A stretch of DNA of 33,745 nucleotides from an uncultured Chloroflexota bacterium (GCA_903879975.1 CAIRNL010000508.1:1-33745); one strand, 5' to 3'. Numbered from the stretch's first letter, positions 8,321 through 17,763 are shown. Made by a program: numbers and translations. Notes: generated by a model not told the origin, from the letters alone.

Positions 8321-10771
8321 CTACTGGTAAGCCAACACCTCGCGCACCGTCAGCCGGGACGCACGCCACGCCGGTAGGAAGCTTGCCAGCACCGCCAACA
8401 CGACGACGATGAGCAACCATGCAGCAAGGCCACCTGCCGAAAAAACGTAGGGCAACGCCTGCTGAAAGAGCACGGTGCCCACTGTCTGCGCCAACAGTGC
8501 ACCGACCGGATAGGCCAGCAGAGCGCCAAAGAGCCAGCTGATCAGCCCGATAACGACACCTTCGACGATGACAATGCGCAGGACGGCACCGTCAGAGGCA
8601 CCAATTGCCCGCATGACACCGATCTCGCGTGTGCGCTCCAGTACATTGGTGCTCATGGTTCCAGCCAATCCCAGCGCACCGACGGAGGCAATTAGCACAC
8701 CCATCGACAGCAGTAAGTAGACGATGATATCAAAAAAGGCGCCCGTGAAACGCCGCAGGGTGTCGATCGTAAAGACAGACGTCACCGTATAACCAGCCGC
8801 GTCCAGCCGTTCGTTGAGCAGCGTCGCCGCCTCATCCTGCGTCAGCCCACCCGCTGGATCGAGCTTGAGTTGCAGGCTGGTCGCACGGTTCACGTCCGCA
8901 GTCAGCCAGCTGAAGTACCCATACTGGACATAAACCGGGATCACGTTCGGCGGGCCGCCCAGCACCTGAGCAATCCCGACCACCGTCCACTGTGACTCCT
9001 TGTCGCCGATCTCCAGCGTGATGACGTCGCCAATGTCAAGATCCGGCTCGGATGACAGCACGTTCTGGCTCAGCACAATCGCATTCTGATCGTCGGGCAA
9101 GAGCCAGCGCCCCTTGCTGAGCGTAGGGTTCACCATGGCGCTGTCGGATGGCAGCGCCGTCATGGTCAGCGGGTTGCCTTCGCTGCCGTCGTCGCGCACG
9201 CGCACGACCTGCGCACCGAGCCACCCTTCCAGGATGGTGAACTGTGGAATCGTGCGCACCACCTGCTCGACGCGCTGCGTGCGGTACGGCTGTCCCAGTT
9301 GCACCTGGACGTCGAACTGGTAATAGTCGAGTCCCGTGTTGATCAGCCCATCCAGCGACGAGCGCACGCTGCCCACAGTCATGAAAAGCATGCCGCCCAG
9401 CACCAGCGTGATCAGCGTCAGAACCAGCCGACCCTTGCGACGAAAGGTGTTCCGCAGCGACAATTGCATGGGACGCGATAGCCCCCGCACTGATTTCAGC
9501 AGGCGAGTGAACCAGCCGTCGTCGCTCACCGGAGTACCCACACCGTAGTCAGTCACTGCCTCGCGCACGGTGACGGCAGTGCCGCGAACGACCGGAAAGA
9601 ACGCGGCCAACAGCGGTACCAGGATGCCGACCAACAACTGGATCGCTACGACCGTCGGCGGCAGCGACCAGCGCGGAAACTCTACGTTGATGAAACTGCC
9701 TAGGAATGCAGCCAGCCCACCAGCCACCACGACGGTGAGCGGAACCGCCACAAGCAGCGCTGCCACGCTGTACAGGAGCACGGCAGCCAGATACAAGGTC
9801 ACGATCTGTGCCCGCCGTCCCCCAATCGCTTTCATGACTCCGATCTGGCGTACCTGTTGCGCCATCAGAGCCGAAATCGTGTTGATCACCAGGAAGCCGC
9901 TGAGCAGCAACGCCATCAAGCCGAGCGGCGTCAACAGCAACGCCAGAGCATCAAAGAGATCTTGCAGGGCGAGACGGCCTGGATCCGGCACCTGCACGCG
10001 ACGTACTGTGTAGCCAGCCTTCTCGACCTTGTCAGCCGCCGCGTTGGCCACACTGATAATGTAATCCTTGTCCAACTGCTGCTCAGTCGTGCCGTCGACG
10101 CGCAGCGTAATCTGGTCATATGCACGTTGGCCGCCCAGACGTTCAAAGGTGTCGTAGTCGACGTAGCCGCTCGCCGAACCGGAGAAGCGCGCCGAAAATC
10201 CGTTCGGATCGAAGACCGCACCTGTCACCCGAACTACACGCTCTCGATCCTCTACGGAGAGCAGACGCAGTTCGTCGCCCACCGCCAGTCCCTCCGGCAG
10301 TACGTCAGGCGCCGTCAGTCCACTCCGTTCGAGAACAATCTCGTTCTTCTCCGGCCATGCGGTGCGCTCCGCACCAAACCCCGGATTACCCACCACTTCA
10401 TAGATCGGTTCGATCAGGTTGACGCGCACAGTACGGAAGTCTTCAATGGCCGTGACCGTCAGGTTCTGCCACTTGCCAGGCGCTACAGCAACCTTGACAG
10501 AGAGCGAACTGCGCCCTTCAGCGTCGGCAACTTCAGCGATGCGCCGCACCGAAGCCAGCGTATCCTCATCGACGCCGTTGACAAAGAGCGTCGCCTGCGC
10601 TGCATTGCTGGCAGCGTAGATTGCCTGCAGTTCGGTCAGGATCACCGAACGCAGCAACTGTACGGTGCCCACAGCAAAAATGCCGACGGCGATGGATGCC
10701 ACGACAAGAACGGTGCGGGCGCGGTTGAGCCACAGCTCTCTCACAACCTTGCGCCAGCGTGGATTATGCAT
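8321..10771 (-). CDS. ABC transporter permease with two FtsX domains (MacB/LolE-like)
   Basis: Membrane partner of the ATPase encoded upstream. I start at the ATG at 10771, which has GAGGG five nt upstream; a GTG two codons earlier (10777) also exists. The 816-residue product has the layout of a duplicated FtsX permease: one N-terminal span (about 18-40), an extracytoplasmic MacB-type core domain, a three-span FtsX block (about 290-400), a second span plus extracytoplasmic domain, and a final FtsX block (about 690-810) containing the typical REIGVMRAIGAS turn; the first block has the matching RQIGVMKAIGG. Such proteins act as mechanotransmission exporters or lipoprotein/lipid movers rather than classical channels. 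The gene overlaps the ATPase stop by 8 nt, and a TetR regulator heads the operon, which fits efflux of a toxic compound or envelope maintenance. Confidence 0.92.
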   Translation of the reverse strand: MHNPRWRKVVRELWLNRARTVLVVASIAVGIFAVGTVQLLRSVILTELQAIYAASNAAQATLFVNGVDEDTLASVRRIAEVADAEGRSSLSVKVAVAPGKWQNLTVTAIEDFRTVRVNLIEPIYEVVGNPGFGAERTAWPEKNEIVLERSGLTAPDVLPEGLAVGDELRLLSVEDRERVVRVTGAVFDPNGFSARFSGSASGYVDYDTFERLGGQRAYDQITLRVDGTTEQQLDKDYIISVANAAADKVEKAGYTVRRVQVPDPGRLALQDLFDALALLLTPLGLMALLLSGFLVINTISALMAQQVRQIGVMKAIGGRRAQIVTLYLAAVLLYSVAALLVAVPLTVVVAGGLAAFLGSFINVEFPRWSLPPTVVAIQLLVGILVPLLAAFFPVVRGTAVTVREAVTDYGVGTPVSDDGWFTRLLKSVRGLSRPMQLSLRNTFRRKGRLVLTLITLVLGGMLFMTVGSVRSSLDGLINTGLDYYQFDVQVQLGQPYRTQRVEQVVRTIPQFTILEGWLGAQVVRVRDDGSEGNPLTMTALPSDSAMVNPTLSKGRWLLPDDQNAIVLSQNVLSSEPDLDIGDVITLEIGDKESQWTVVGIAQVLGGPPNVIPVYVQYGYFSWLTADVNRATSLQLKLDPAGGLTQDEAATLLNERLDAAGYTVTSVFTIDTLRRFTGAFFDIIVYLLLSMGVLIASVGALGLAGTMSTNVLERTREIGVMRAIGASDGAVLRIVIVEGVVIGLISWLFGALLAYPVGALLAQTVGTVLFQQALPYVFSAGGLAAWLLIVVVLAVLASFLPAWRASRLTVREVLAYQ

Positions 10772-11630
10772 GGGCACCCTCGCTCAAGCGGGCCGCACCG
10801 CTGAAAACCGCTACCGTGTGCTGTGCGGGCGCCTGATGGGGCAGGCCGTAGGTCGCCGCGTTCACGACACGTGCCCGGTCACTCCCGGTGTCGGACGCAA
10901 TCTGGCCATCAGCAATGGTCACAGTGCGCGTCACTCGCCGTGCCATGTCTTCGTCATGTGTCACCATCAGAATGGTCTTCCCTTCACCGACCAGGTTCTC
11001 GAAGAGATGGAAGACAGCGTCAGCCGTACGCGAATCCAGGTTGCCGGTCGGCTCATCGGCGGCCACAATGGCCGGGTCGTTGGCAAGGGCGCGGGCAATG
11101 GCAACACGCTGCTGCTGCCCACCGGAGAGCGCCGTCGGCAGTTTGCCGGCGTGGTCGACCATCTCCACCGCTTCGAGCAGGTGCAGGGCACGATCCTTGC
11201 GCTCGCGCGTCGAAAACATGTTGCAAAAATCCATCGGGAGCAGGATGTTTTCCAGCACAGTCAGTGTGGGTAGCAACTGGAAGAACTGGAAGACGACCCC
11301 TACGTTGCGCCCGCGCCACTCGGCGATCTGCCCCTCGCGCAGCTTGTGCACCGGCGTACCGGCCACCACGACCTCACCCATGGTCGGCCGATCGATGCCG
11401 GTGATCATGTTGCTCAGCGTCGACTTGCCGCTGCCCGACTTGCCGATGACGGCCACGAATTCACCGCGCGCAACATGCAGATCGACTCCCTTGAGTGCCT
11501 GAAACTCGCCAGCCGGGGTCGCATAGCTCTTGGTCACACCCCGTAAGGAAATGAGCGCGTCGGGATCTGACCCGTCACCGTTGCGGCTATGCCCGTGAGT
11601 CGACTTACGCAGGAAGGGCAAACGAAACAT
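10764..11630 (-). CDS. ABC transporter ATP-binding protein (MacB/LolD type)
   Basis: Nucleotide-binding subunit for the FtsX permease. The ATG at 11630 is preferred because AGGAG lies 7 nt upstream; a TTG further upstream (11666) would only add a poor extension. The 288-residue product has a short basic N-terminal tail, Walker A GKSGSGKST at residues 63-71, a Q-loop (VFQFFQLLPTLTV), the ABC signature LSGGQQQR, Walker B with DEPTGNLDS, and the switch His in MVTHD. The DEPTGNLD signature and overall length are typical of the LolD/MacB/FtsE group. The C-terminal tail of about 55 residues after the catalytic core is longer than usual and not recognised. Its start lies inside the tetR 3' end (26-nt overlap), and its stop overlaps the permease start, so the three genes should be cotranslated. 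Confidence 0.95.
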   Translation of the reverse strand: MFRLPFLRKSTHGHSRNGDGSDPDALISLRGVTKSYATPAGEFQALKGVDLHVARGEFVAVIGKSGSGKSTLSNMITGIDRPTMGEVVVAGTPVHKLREGQIAEWRGRNVGVVFQFFQLLPTLTVLENILLPMDFCNMFSTRERKDRALHLLEAVEMVDHAGKLPTALSGGQQQRVAIARALANDPAIVAADEPTGNLDSRTADAVFHLFENLVGEGKTILMVTHDEDMARRVTRTVTIADGQIASDTGSDRARVVNAATYGLPHQAPAQHTVAVFSGAARLSEGAHA

Positions 11631-12261
11631 CCTTTTTCTCCTCTCGATGTGTGTACAGGCCGTCAAGCAGGACGTCGATCAGGCGATGGGCAAATTCAGC
11701 GCGCGTGCGGCGAGTGCGCGCCAGGGTGCTGTCAGGGATGGCATGCAAGCTCTCGATCATGCCGATCAACCCGCCTGCCACGACGCCCAGGTCGCAATCT
11801 GCCACTTCGCCCCGCGCCGCAGCCGCATGCAGGGCACCTTCGATCGGCAAGATCAGCGACTCCAGCGCCAGCGATGACAGACGGTCGGCCTGCACAGCGT
11901 CGATGGCCGGCATGTCAGCATGTACCATACGAACCAGGTCGATCGGCGCGTGTGCCAGCAGCCAGTCGGCAACAGCATAGAGCTGCCCGCGCAGACAGGC
12001 CGGCGCCGAAGCCAGACAACGCACCAGCCCATCACGGTGACGCTGCAATGCCCGACCCATCACCTCGACAAAAAGCTCCTCCTTGCCCCCAGGAGCATGG
12101 TGATAAAGGGAAGCGTGGCGGATGCCGACGACAGTCGCAATGTCGCGCAGCGTCGTACCAGCATACCCCTTCGCAGCAAATAGGCGCTCAGCCGCATACA
12201 GTACCTGTTCGCGGGCATCAGAATTGGACGTCAGATGGGTCGAAAGTTTTGCTACCAACAT
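11605..12261 (-). CDS. TetR-family transcriptional regulator, likely repressor of its own ABC operon
   Basis: A 218-residue one-component regulator. The ATG at 12261 gives a normal TetR layout: an N-terminal three-helix DNA-binding domain (about residues 15-62) with the helix-turn-helix TTLRDIATVVGIRHASLYHH, then an all-helical ligand-binding domain ending in LIDVLLDGLY. No Shine-Dalgarno sequence precedes this ATG; instead a TATCCT box lies so close that the transcript would be almost leaderless. The start codon sits inside an 18-bp inverted repeat, so autorepression by blocking the promoter is likely. The frame stays open upstream, but those residues have no TetR similarity. The gene overlaps the ABC ATPase by 26 nt. 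The ligand is unknown; the transported compound is the natural guess. Confidence 0.92.
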   Translation of the reverse strand: MLVAKLSTHLTSNSDAREQVLYAAERLFAAKGYAGTTLRDIATVVGIRHASLYHHAPGGKEELFVEVMGRALQRHRDGLVRCLASAPACLRGQLYAVADWLLAHAPIDLVRMVHADMPAIDAVQADRLSSLALESLILPIEGALHAAAARGEVADCDLGVVAGGLIGMIESLHAIPDSTLARTRRTRAEFAHRLIDVLLDGLYTHREEKKDVSFALPA

Positions 12262-12269
12262 ATTGGTAG
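12252..12269. promoter_or_regulatory. Probable TetR operator covering the tetR start codon
   Basis: CTACCAA (12252-12258) and TTGGTAG (12263-12269) are perfect inverted repeats with a 4-bp spacer. The minus-strand ATG of tetR (12261-12259) lies in the centre, and the putative transcription start is within the site. Size, symmetry and position fit a TetR-family autoregulatory operator. Confidence 0.65.
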
Positions 12270-12271
12270 GG

Positions 12272-12277
12272 AGGATA
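12272..12277 (-). promoter_or_regulatory. Putative -10 element of the tetR-ABC operon
   Basis: Read on the minus strand the hexamer is TATCCT. Initiation 6-7 nt downstream would fall near 12265, only about 4 nt before the tetR ATG and inside the inverted repeat. No clear -35 is seen. Confidence 0.4.
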
Positions 12278-12421
12278 ACACGACACAAGACAGATTTTGC
12301 GTGATTTTTGTTACATTTTTGCACAGGGGCAGGTCTGCCGCACAAGCTGGGCCGAATGCTTGTCGGGCAAGTTTGGATGTCGGCCGGGCGATAAACGGAA
12401 AGGGTACGCTCCAGGAGCGGC

Positions 12422-13069
12422 TCACTGCCCGGCCAAGGCATCTGCCGCAGCCTGAAGCAGATAACACATGGAGACAGCGCCCGGGTCAGCATGGCCCAGG
12501 CTGCGCTCGCCCAGTTTGGCAGAGCGGCCCCGCCGGGCAACCATGTCGCGCGTGGCCGCAGCACCGGCCTCGGCCGCAGGCAGCGCAGCACGCCAGCCGT
12601 CGGCCAGTGTCACCCCAGCGGCAACCTGAGTCTGAAGCGCAGCCAGAAAGGGCGTGAGCGCATCGAGAAGCGTCTTATCGCCAGGCTGCGCTTTCCCCAG
12701 CCGGGCGATGCAATTCGTGCCAGACAGCAATGCCTCGTACAGTACAGCCAGATCATAGGGGCCGTCACCTAGTTGCTGGCCAATCGTGGTGATCCACAGG
12801 CCGATCAGGGCGCCAGACGCACCGCCGGCCGCATCGCTGAAAGCGGCGCCCGCCTGCACCAGCAGTTCCCCAACACTGCCATCCGCAGCAGCGACCGCAC
12901 CATTGGCAGCGCGCAGGCCGCGCACCAGGGTCGCGCCATGATCGCCGTCGCCGGCCGCAGCATCCAGACGGCCCAGTTCCTCTTCATGCTCGCCAACCAA
13001 CGCCAGCGCATTGGCGAGCCAAAGACGCGCCACCTGGGAAGCAGTGATTGCAGATTCCATGAGCCTCAT
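12422..13069 (-). CDS. dhaL: Dihydroxyacetone kinase subunit L (DhaL)
   Basis: Nucleotide-binding subunit of a two-subunit dihydroxyacetone kinase, which phosphorylates dihydroxyacetone (or a related triose/tetrose ketone) bound to DhaK. The all-helical DhaL barrel is recognised by LDAAAGDGDHGATL near residue 45, whose three Asp bind Mg2+-ADP, and by GGASGALIG and GDKTLLDALTPF further on. The C-terminus has the expected GARSxxLGERSLGHxDPG-like segment (here RGRSAKLGERSLGHADPGA). The ATG at 13069 overlaps the dhaK stop as ATGA, giving 215 residues against about 210 in E. coli; a second ATG at 13060 is the alternative. No DhaM phosphotransferase gene is in the window, so how the bound ADP is recharged, or whether ATP is used directly, is open. 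Confidence 0.95.
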   Translation of the reverse strand: MRLMESAITASQVARLWLANALALVGEHEEELGRLDAAAGDGDHGATLVRGLRAANGAVAAADGSVGELLVQAGAAFSDAAGGASGALIGLWITTIGQQLGDGPYDLAVLYEALLSGTNCIARLGKAQPGDKTLLDALTPFLAALQTQVAAGVTLADGWRAALPAAEAGAAATRDMVARRGRSAKLGERSLGHADPGAVSMCYLLQAAADALAGQ

Positions 13070-14064
13070 CCCATCGTATAGGCCGGCGTCGCGCAAGGCG
13101 CATCCAGCAGGGGTGTCAGTTCGTCGTCCAACCAGAGCAGGGAGAGCGAGCAGCCAGCCATGTCGAGCGAAGTGACCATCTCATTGACAATCGGCGCGTG
13201 TGTCTCCAATCCTTCAGCCAACAGGCGCCGGTGCACATCCTTGTAGAGCACGAAGAGTTCCTCGTACTGGGTGCTGCCCAAGCCATTCATCATCACGGCG
13301 ACACGGTGCCCGGCACCGTCCGGAACATCGGCCAGCAGTGTATCGAGCAGTAAGTCGGCGACCTCACGCGCCGGTCGCATATGGCTCGTCGAGATGCCCG
13401 GCTCGCCATGCACACCCAATCCCAGTTCCATCGAGCCAGGGGCGACCGTGAACAGCGGCTCGCGCTGGCCGGGAAGCGTACAGCCGGCGAAAGCAACACC
13501 AAAGGAACGCGTGCGGGCATTCGCTTTGATGGCCAGGCGCTCGACCTCATCGAGGCTGTCACCGCGCGCCGCACTCGCGCCGGCCAGCTTGAAAACATAG
13601 AAGTCGCCGGCAATGCCACGACGCTCTTCTTCCCGGCCAGACGGGGCCGAGGCGACATCGTCAGTCACCAGCACCGTGCGCACATCGATGCCCTCATCCC
13701 CACAACGCATCTGAGCCATGTCAAAGTTGAGGACATCGCCGCTGTAGTTGCCGTAGGAATAGAGAACGCCTGCATCGCCGACAACAGCCTTGGTTACCCG
13801 GTAGACCTGCTCGGCTGAAGGGGCAGAAAAGACATTGCCCATGACAGCAGCCGCTGCCAGCCCTGGCCCGACATAGCCACAAAACGCCGGATAGTGGCCA
13901 GAGCCACCGCCGATGATCAGAGACACCTTGCCCGGCTGGGGTGCATTCACCGCCATGACGCCAGAGGCGCCCGCCACACGCCTGACAAGGCGTCCATAGG
14001 CAGCGACAAAGCCTTCGATCAATTCTTCCCGAAAGTCGGCTGGATTGTTGTAAAGTCGTGTCAC
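13066..14064 (-). CDS. dhaK: Dihydroxyacetone kinase subunit K (DhaK)
   Basis: Substrate-binding subunit of dihydroxyacetone kinase. The GTG at 14064 is chosen because AGGGAGG lies 6 nt upstream and the product then starts MTRLYNNPADF, as in known DhaK proteins; the frame is open for 78 more codons upstream but those do not resemble the family. The 332 residues include LIIGGGSGHYPAFCGYVG, YGNYSGDVLNFDMA and ELGLGVHGEPG. H219 in the last motif corresponds to the His that forms a hemiaminal with dihydroxyacetone (H218 in E. coli). Gene order dhaK-dhaL with a 4-nt overlap implies one transcript, from an extended -10 promoter about 130 nt upstream. Confidence 0.96.
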   Translation of the reverse strand: MTRLYNNPADFREELIEGFVAAYGRLVRRVAGASGVMAVNAPQPGKVSLIIGGGSGHYPAFCGYVGPGLAAAAVMGNVFSAPSAEQVYRVTKAVVGDAGVLYSYGNYSGDVLNFDMAQMRCGDEGIDVRTVLVTDDVASAPSGREEERRGIAGDFYVFKLAGASAARGDSLDEVERLAIKANARTRSFGVAFAGCTLPGQREPLFTVAPGSMELGLGVHGEPGISTSHMRPAREVADLLLDTLLADVPDGAGHRVAVMMNGLGSTQYEELFVLYKDVHRRLLAEGLETHAPIVNEMVTSLDMAGCSLSLLWLDDELTPLLDAPCATPAYTMG

Positions 14065-14194
14065 GGGTATCCTCCCTTGCTCTCGCACAGCAGTGTGGCG
14101 CTGCAGGTCAGTCAGATTGGATTTGGCGAATTCAGCAGAATGATGGGCTGAACCGGCGCTGGCCGGTCGCATCTCGTCTTGGCTCGACGAATTC

Positions 14195-14203
14195 AGTATA
14201 GCA
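14195..14203 (-). promoter_or_regulatory. Extended -10 promoter for dhaKL
   Basis: On the minus strand this reads TGCTATACT, a match to the extended -10 form TGnTATAAT with one change. A weak TTCGAT lies 18 nt further upstream. The dhaK leader would be about 120 nt. Confidence 0.45.
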
Positions 14204-14359
14204 GGCCGGTACACAGAAATCGAAATGAGGCGCAAATGCCCAGTGGGGTTCGCCACATCTCTGCCCCGTTTGTCGATCCACACGACTCCATAAACCAAAC
14301 TCCTCGAAGCAATCTGGCCTGCCCGTCCACGGAATGAGGTTCGCTTTCGTTGCGCCAGA

Positions 14360-14388
14360 TTGGAACTTTGCGCGCTTGTGTTTATCCT
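14360..14388 (+). promoter_or_regulatory. Sigma-70-type promoter for the PLP-enzyme gene
   Basis: TTGGAA (14360-14365) and TATCCT (14383-14388) are separated by 17 bp. Transcription would start near 14395, leaving a leader of about 100 nt that contains the 29-bp tandem repeat. Confidence 0.45.
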
Positions 14389-14427
14389 GTACTAGATCAT
14401 TTTTCCAATCGCTGCAGTTGAGCCTTG

Positions 14428-14485
14428 ATCAGCCACACAGTGCAGCCATGCACCAAATCAGCCACACAGCGCAGTCATGCACCAA
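14428..14485 (+). repeat. Tandem duplication of a 29-bp unit
   Basis: Units 14428-14456 and 14457-14485 are adjacent and differ at two positions (T/C at unit position 14 and C/T at unit position 19). The second unit ends 12 nt before the GTG start chosen for the next gene and directly abuts its ribosome-binding site. Each copy carries an ATG; the two are 29 nt apart and so in different frames. Confidence 0.85.
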
Positions 14486-14497
14486 AGGAGAGTAATT

Positions 14498-15874
<1,377 letters not shown>

Positions 15875-15938
15875 TCCGTCAGGCCGCCGACACGCATTCC
15901 TGTCGACATCCACCCAAACCGGGAAACCGGAAAGACAT

Positions 15939-15968
15939 TTGAAACGAAGCACGGTTGCCATGTACAAT
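15939..15968 (+). promoter_or_regulatory. Sigma-70-type promoter for the ABC importer operon
   Basis: TTGAAA (15939-15944) and TACAAT (15963-15968) are 18 bp apart, each one change from consensus. Initiation near 15975 gives a leader of about 70 nt to the lipoprotein gene at 16045. Confidence 0.65.
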
Positions 15969-16044
15969 GAATGCTCACAACATGACGGCGACCAATGACG
16001 TTCCCGTCCCTTGTCAACCAACCCGTGTCTAATAGAGGAAACTT

Positions 16045-17688
16045 ATGAACCGACGAATCCTTTCCACTATGGTTGCCCTGCTTGCGATCTTGCTGGTCGT
16101 GGCAGGCTGTGCTGTGCCGACCGCACCGGGCGGCGCGCCGGCATCCGCAACGCGCTCGCCCAGCGAGGAAACAGCAGATGCCGGCACCTCTGCCGGCACG
16201 CTGGTCATCGCTATCGCCGAAGACACTGCTTCACTCGATCCAGGCCGCGCCTTCGAGACACTCCCGTCCATCATCCACAAGGCCACCTACCAGACGCTGG
16301 TCACTTTCCCGCCTGATTCAGTGGAGAGTGTCATCCCCAACTTGGCTACGTCCTGGCAGATCTCCGAGGATGGCCTGGTCTACACCTTCACGCTCGACGA
16401 GAACGCCCGGTTCGCCAACGGCAACGCCGTCACGGCAGAGGACGTACTCTTTTCCTTCAACCGCATGAAAAACCTGACCGGCAATCCTTCCTTCCTTGCC
16501 GACGGTATTGCCGCGATCGAAGCGCCCGACACCTCGACGGTCGTGCTGTCACTCTCAGCACCAGATCCGTCGATCCTGGCCAAGTTGGTCTTCGGCGCCT
16601 TCTCTGTGGTGAGCAAAGCCGATGTGACCGCCAACGGCGGCACCGATGCAGCCGATGCAGCCACGGCCGACACCGCCGAGACATGGCTGAACAGCAATTC
16701 AGCGGGCAGCGGCCCGTATGTGCTGGAAAGCTGGAATCCAGGCGTGGAGACAGTGCTCGTGCGCAACGAGAACTACTGGGGCACACCGGCCACCATCGAG
16801 CGCATCATCTTCCGCAATATTCCCGAAGCCGCCACACAGAAACTGCAACTCGAAGCGGGCGATATCGACATCGCCTTCGACCTGGCAGCCGATCAGGTGC
16901 CCTCGCTGGCAGACAACCCCGACGTAACCATTTATCAGGGACTGAGCGACACGCTCGTCTTCCTCAAGGGCAATTACAACCCGGAAGTGGGCGGGCCGTT
17001 CAGCGACCCGAAGGTCATGGAAGCAGTGCGCTACGCGCTGGACTATGACGGGCTGCGCCTCTTGGGTGGCGGCGAGACAGTGACACCAGCCTCCATGCTG
17101 CCCGTAGGCTTCCTGGGTGCGCTGGAGGCAAACTCCGGCATTGCGCGCGATGTGGAGAAGGCCAAAGCGCTGCTGGCCGAGGCAGGCTATGCCGACGGCC
17201 TCGACGCCGATCTCGCCTACCCTGACTTCACCTTCGCCGGCGTCAATTTCGGCACGTTCGCCCAGAAAATCCAGGCCGATTTGAATGAGGCGGGCTTCAA
17301 TATCACGCTGGCCCCGGCCGAGGTCCAGGTCGCGCTGGAGAACTACCGCCAGGGACTGGAACCATTCGGCCTGTGGCTCTGGTTGCCCGACTACCGCGAC
17401 TCTCTCGATTATGTCGAATTTCTGCCCGACGGTGTCGTCGGCACACGCACAGGCTGGGTCGCCGATACCGCCGACGCTGACATCCTGACGCTGCGCGATG
17501 CACTGAAGGTGGAGACCGATGATGCCGTGCGCGCCGGCCAGTTCGGCGAGATGCAGAGCTATCTCATGGCCAGCGGCCCCTACGCGCCGGTGATCCAGCC
17601 CGGCTTGCAGGTCGGCCTGCGCAGCAACATCCAGGGCTTCATCTACAATCCACAGTGGCGCGTGGACGTGGCGCTGATCTCGAAGTAG
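16045..17688 (+). CDS. Substrate-binding lipoprotein of a peptide/nickel-type ABC importer
   Basis: Extracytoplasmic solute-binding protein of the SBP_bac_5 (DppA/OppA) family. AGAGGAAACTT precedes the ATG. The N-terminus is a lipoprotein signal: two Arg, a hydrophobic core and the lipobox VAGC with acylated C22, then a Thr/Ser/Ala-rich tether to about residue 50. Family landmarks follow: AEDTASLDPGRAFET near the start of the domain, the NLATSWQISEDGLVYTFTL strand, FANGNAVTAEDVLFSFNRM, a GSGPYVLESWNPG loop and the late NPQWRVD. The length (547) fits the family. The ligand may be a di- or oligopeptide, an opine or another small molecule; the sequence does not decide. It heads an operon with two permeases, separated from them by a strong hairpin that may keep its mRNA more abundant. 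Confidence 0.93.
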   Translation: MNRRILSTMVALLAILLVVAGCAVPTAPGGAPASATRSPSEETADAGTSAGTLVIAIAEDTASLDPGRAFETLPSIIHKATYQTLVTFPPDSVESVIPNLATSWQISEDGLVYTFTLDENARFANGNAVTAEDVLFSFNRMKNLTGNPSFLADGIAAIEAPDTSTVVLSLSAPDPSILAKLVFGAFSVVSKADVTANGGTDAADAATADTAETWLNSNSAGSGPYVLESWNPGVETVLVRNENYWGTPATIERIIFRNIPEAATQKLQLEAGDIDIAFDLAADQVPSLADNPDVTIYQGLSDTLVFLKGNYNPEVGGPFSDPKVMEAVRYALDYDGLRLLGGGETVTPASMLPVGFLGALEANSGIARDVEKAKALLAEAGYADGLDADLAYPDFTFAGVNFGTFAQKIQADLNEAGFNITLAPAEVQVALENYRQGLEPFGLWLWLPDYRDSLDYVEFLPDGVVGTRTGWVADTADADILTLRDALKVETDDAVRAGQFGEMQSYLMASGPYAPVIQPGLQVGLRSNIQGFIYNPQWRVDVALISK

Positions 17689-17719
17689 ACGGAAGAAAAA
17701 AGCCCGCAGGCCCAAGGCA

Positions 17720-17763
17720 CAAAGGTTCACAAAGAGCCTTCAGAGGCTCTTTGTGAACCTTTG
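17720..17763. repeat. Perfect intercistronic hairpin between binding-protein and permease genes
   Basis: A 20-nt arm (17720-17739) is exactly complementary to 17744-17763 across the tetraloop TCAG. It lies 31 nt after the lipoprotein stop and 48 nt before the permease start. There is no T-run after it, so it more likely stabilises the upstream mRNA or causes partial termination than full termination. The arm sequence (AAAGGTTCACAAAGAGCC) and the nearby TCTTTGTGCTCC (17774-17785) recur in part at 27688-27720. Confidence 0.75.

Larger units (their letters stand above)
14065..14497. other. Divergent intergenic region between dhaK and the PLP-enzyme gene
   Basis: This 433-bp stretch holds no convincing gene. 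It contains an outward-facing promoter candidate for each flanking gene (14195-14203 minus, 14360-14388 plus) and a 29-bp tandem duplication (14428-14485) in the leader of the plus-strand gene. About 150 bp between the two promoters could hold shared regulatory sites, but I see no clear operator. Confidence 0.6.

Noticed and set aside
9857..10804. 315-codon plus-strand frame opposite the ABC permease
   Set aside because: Antisense to the FtsX permease, His/Arg/Gln-rich, no recognisable domain.
14428..14485. Possible CRISPR repeats
   Set aside because: Only two units, directly adjacent with no spacers and no cas genes nearby; it is a simple tandem duplication.
16699..17730. 343-codon minus-strand frame opposite the binding lipoprotein
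   Set aside because: No motif, no ribosome site, fully antisense to a family member with clear landmarks.
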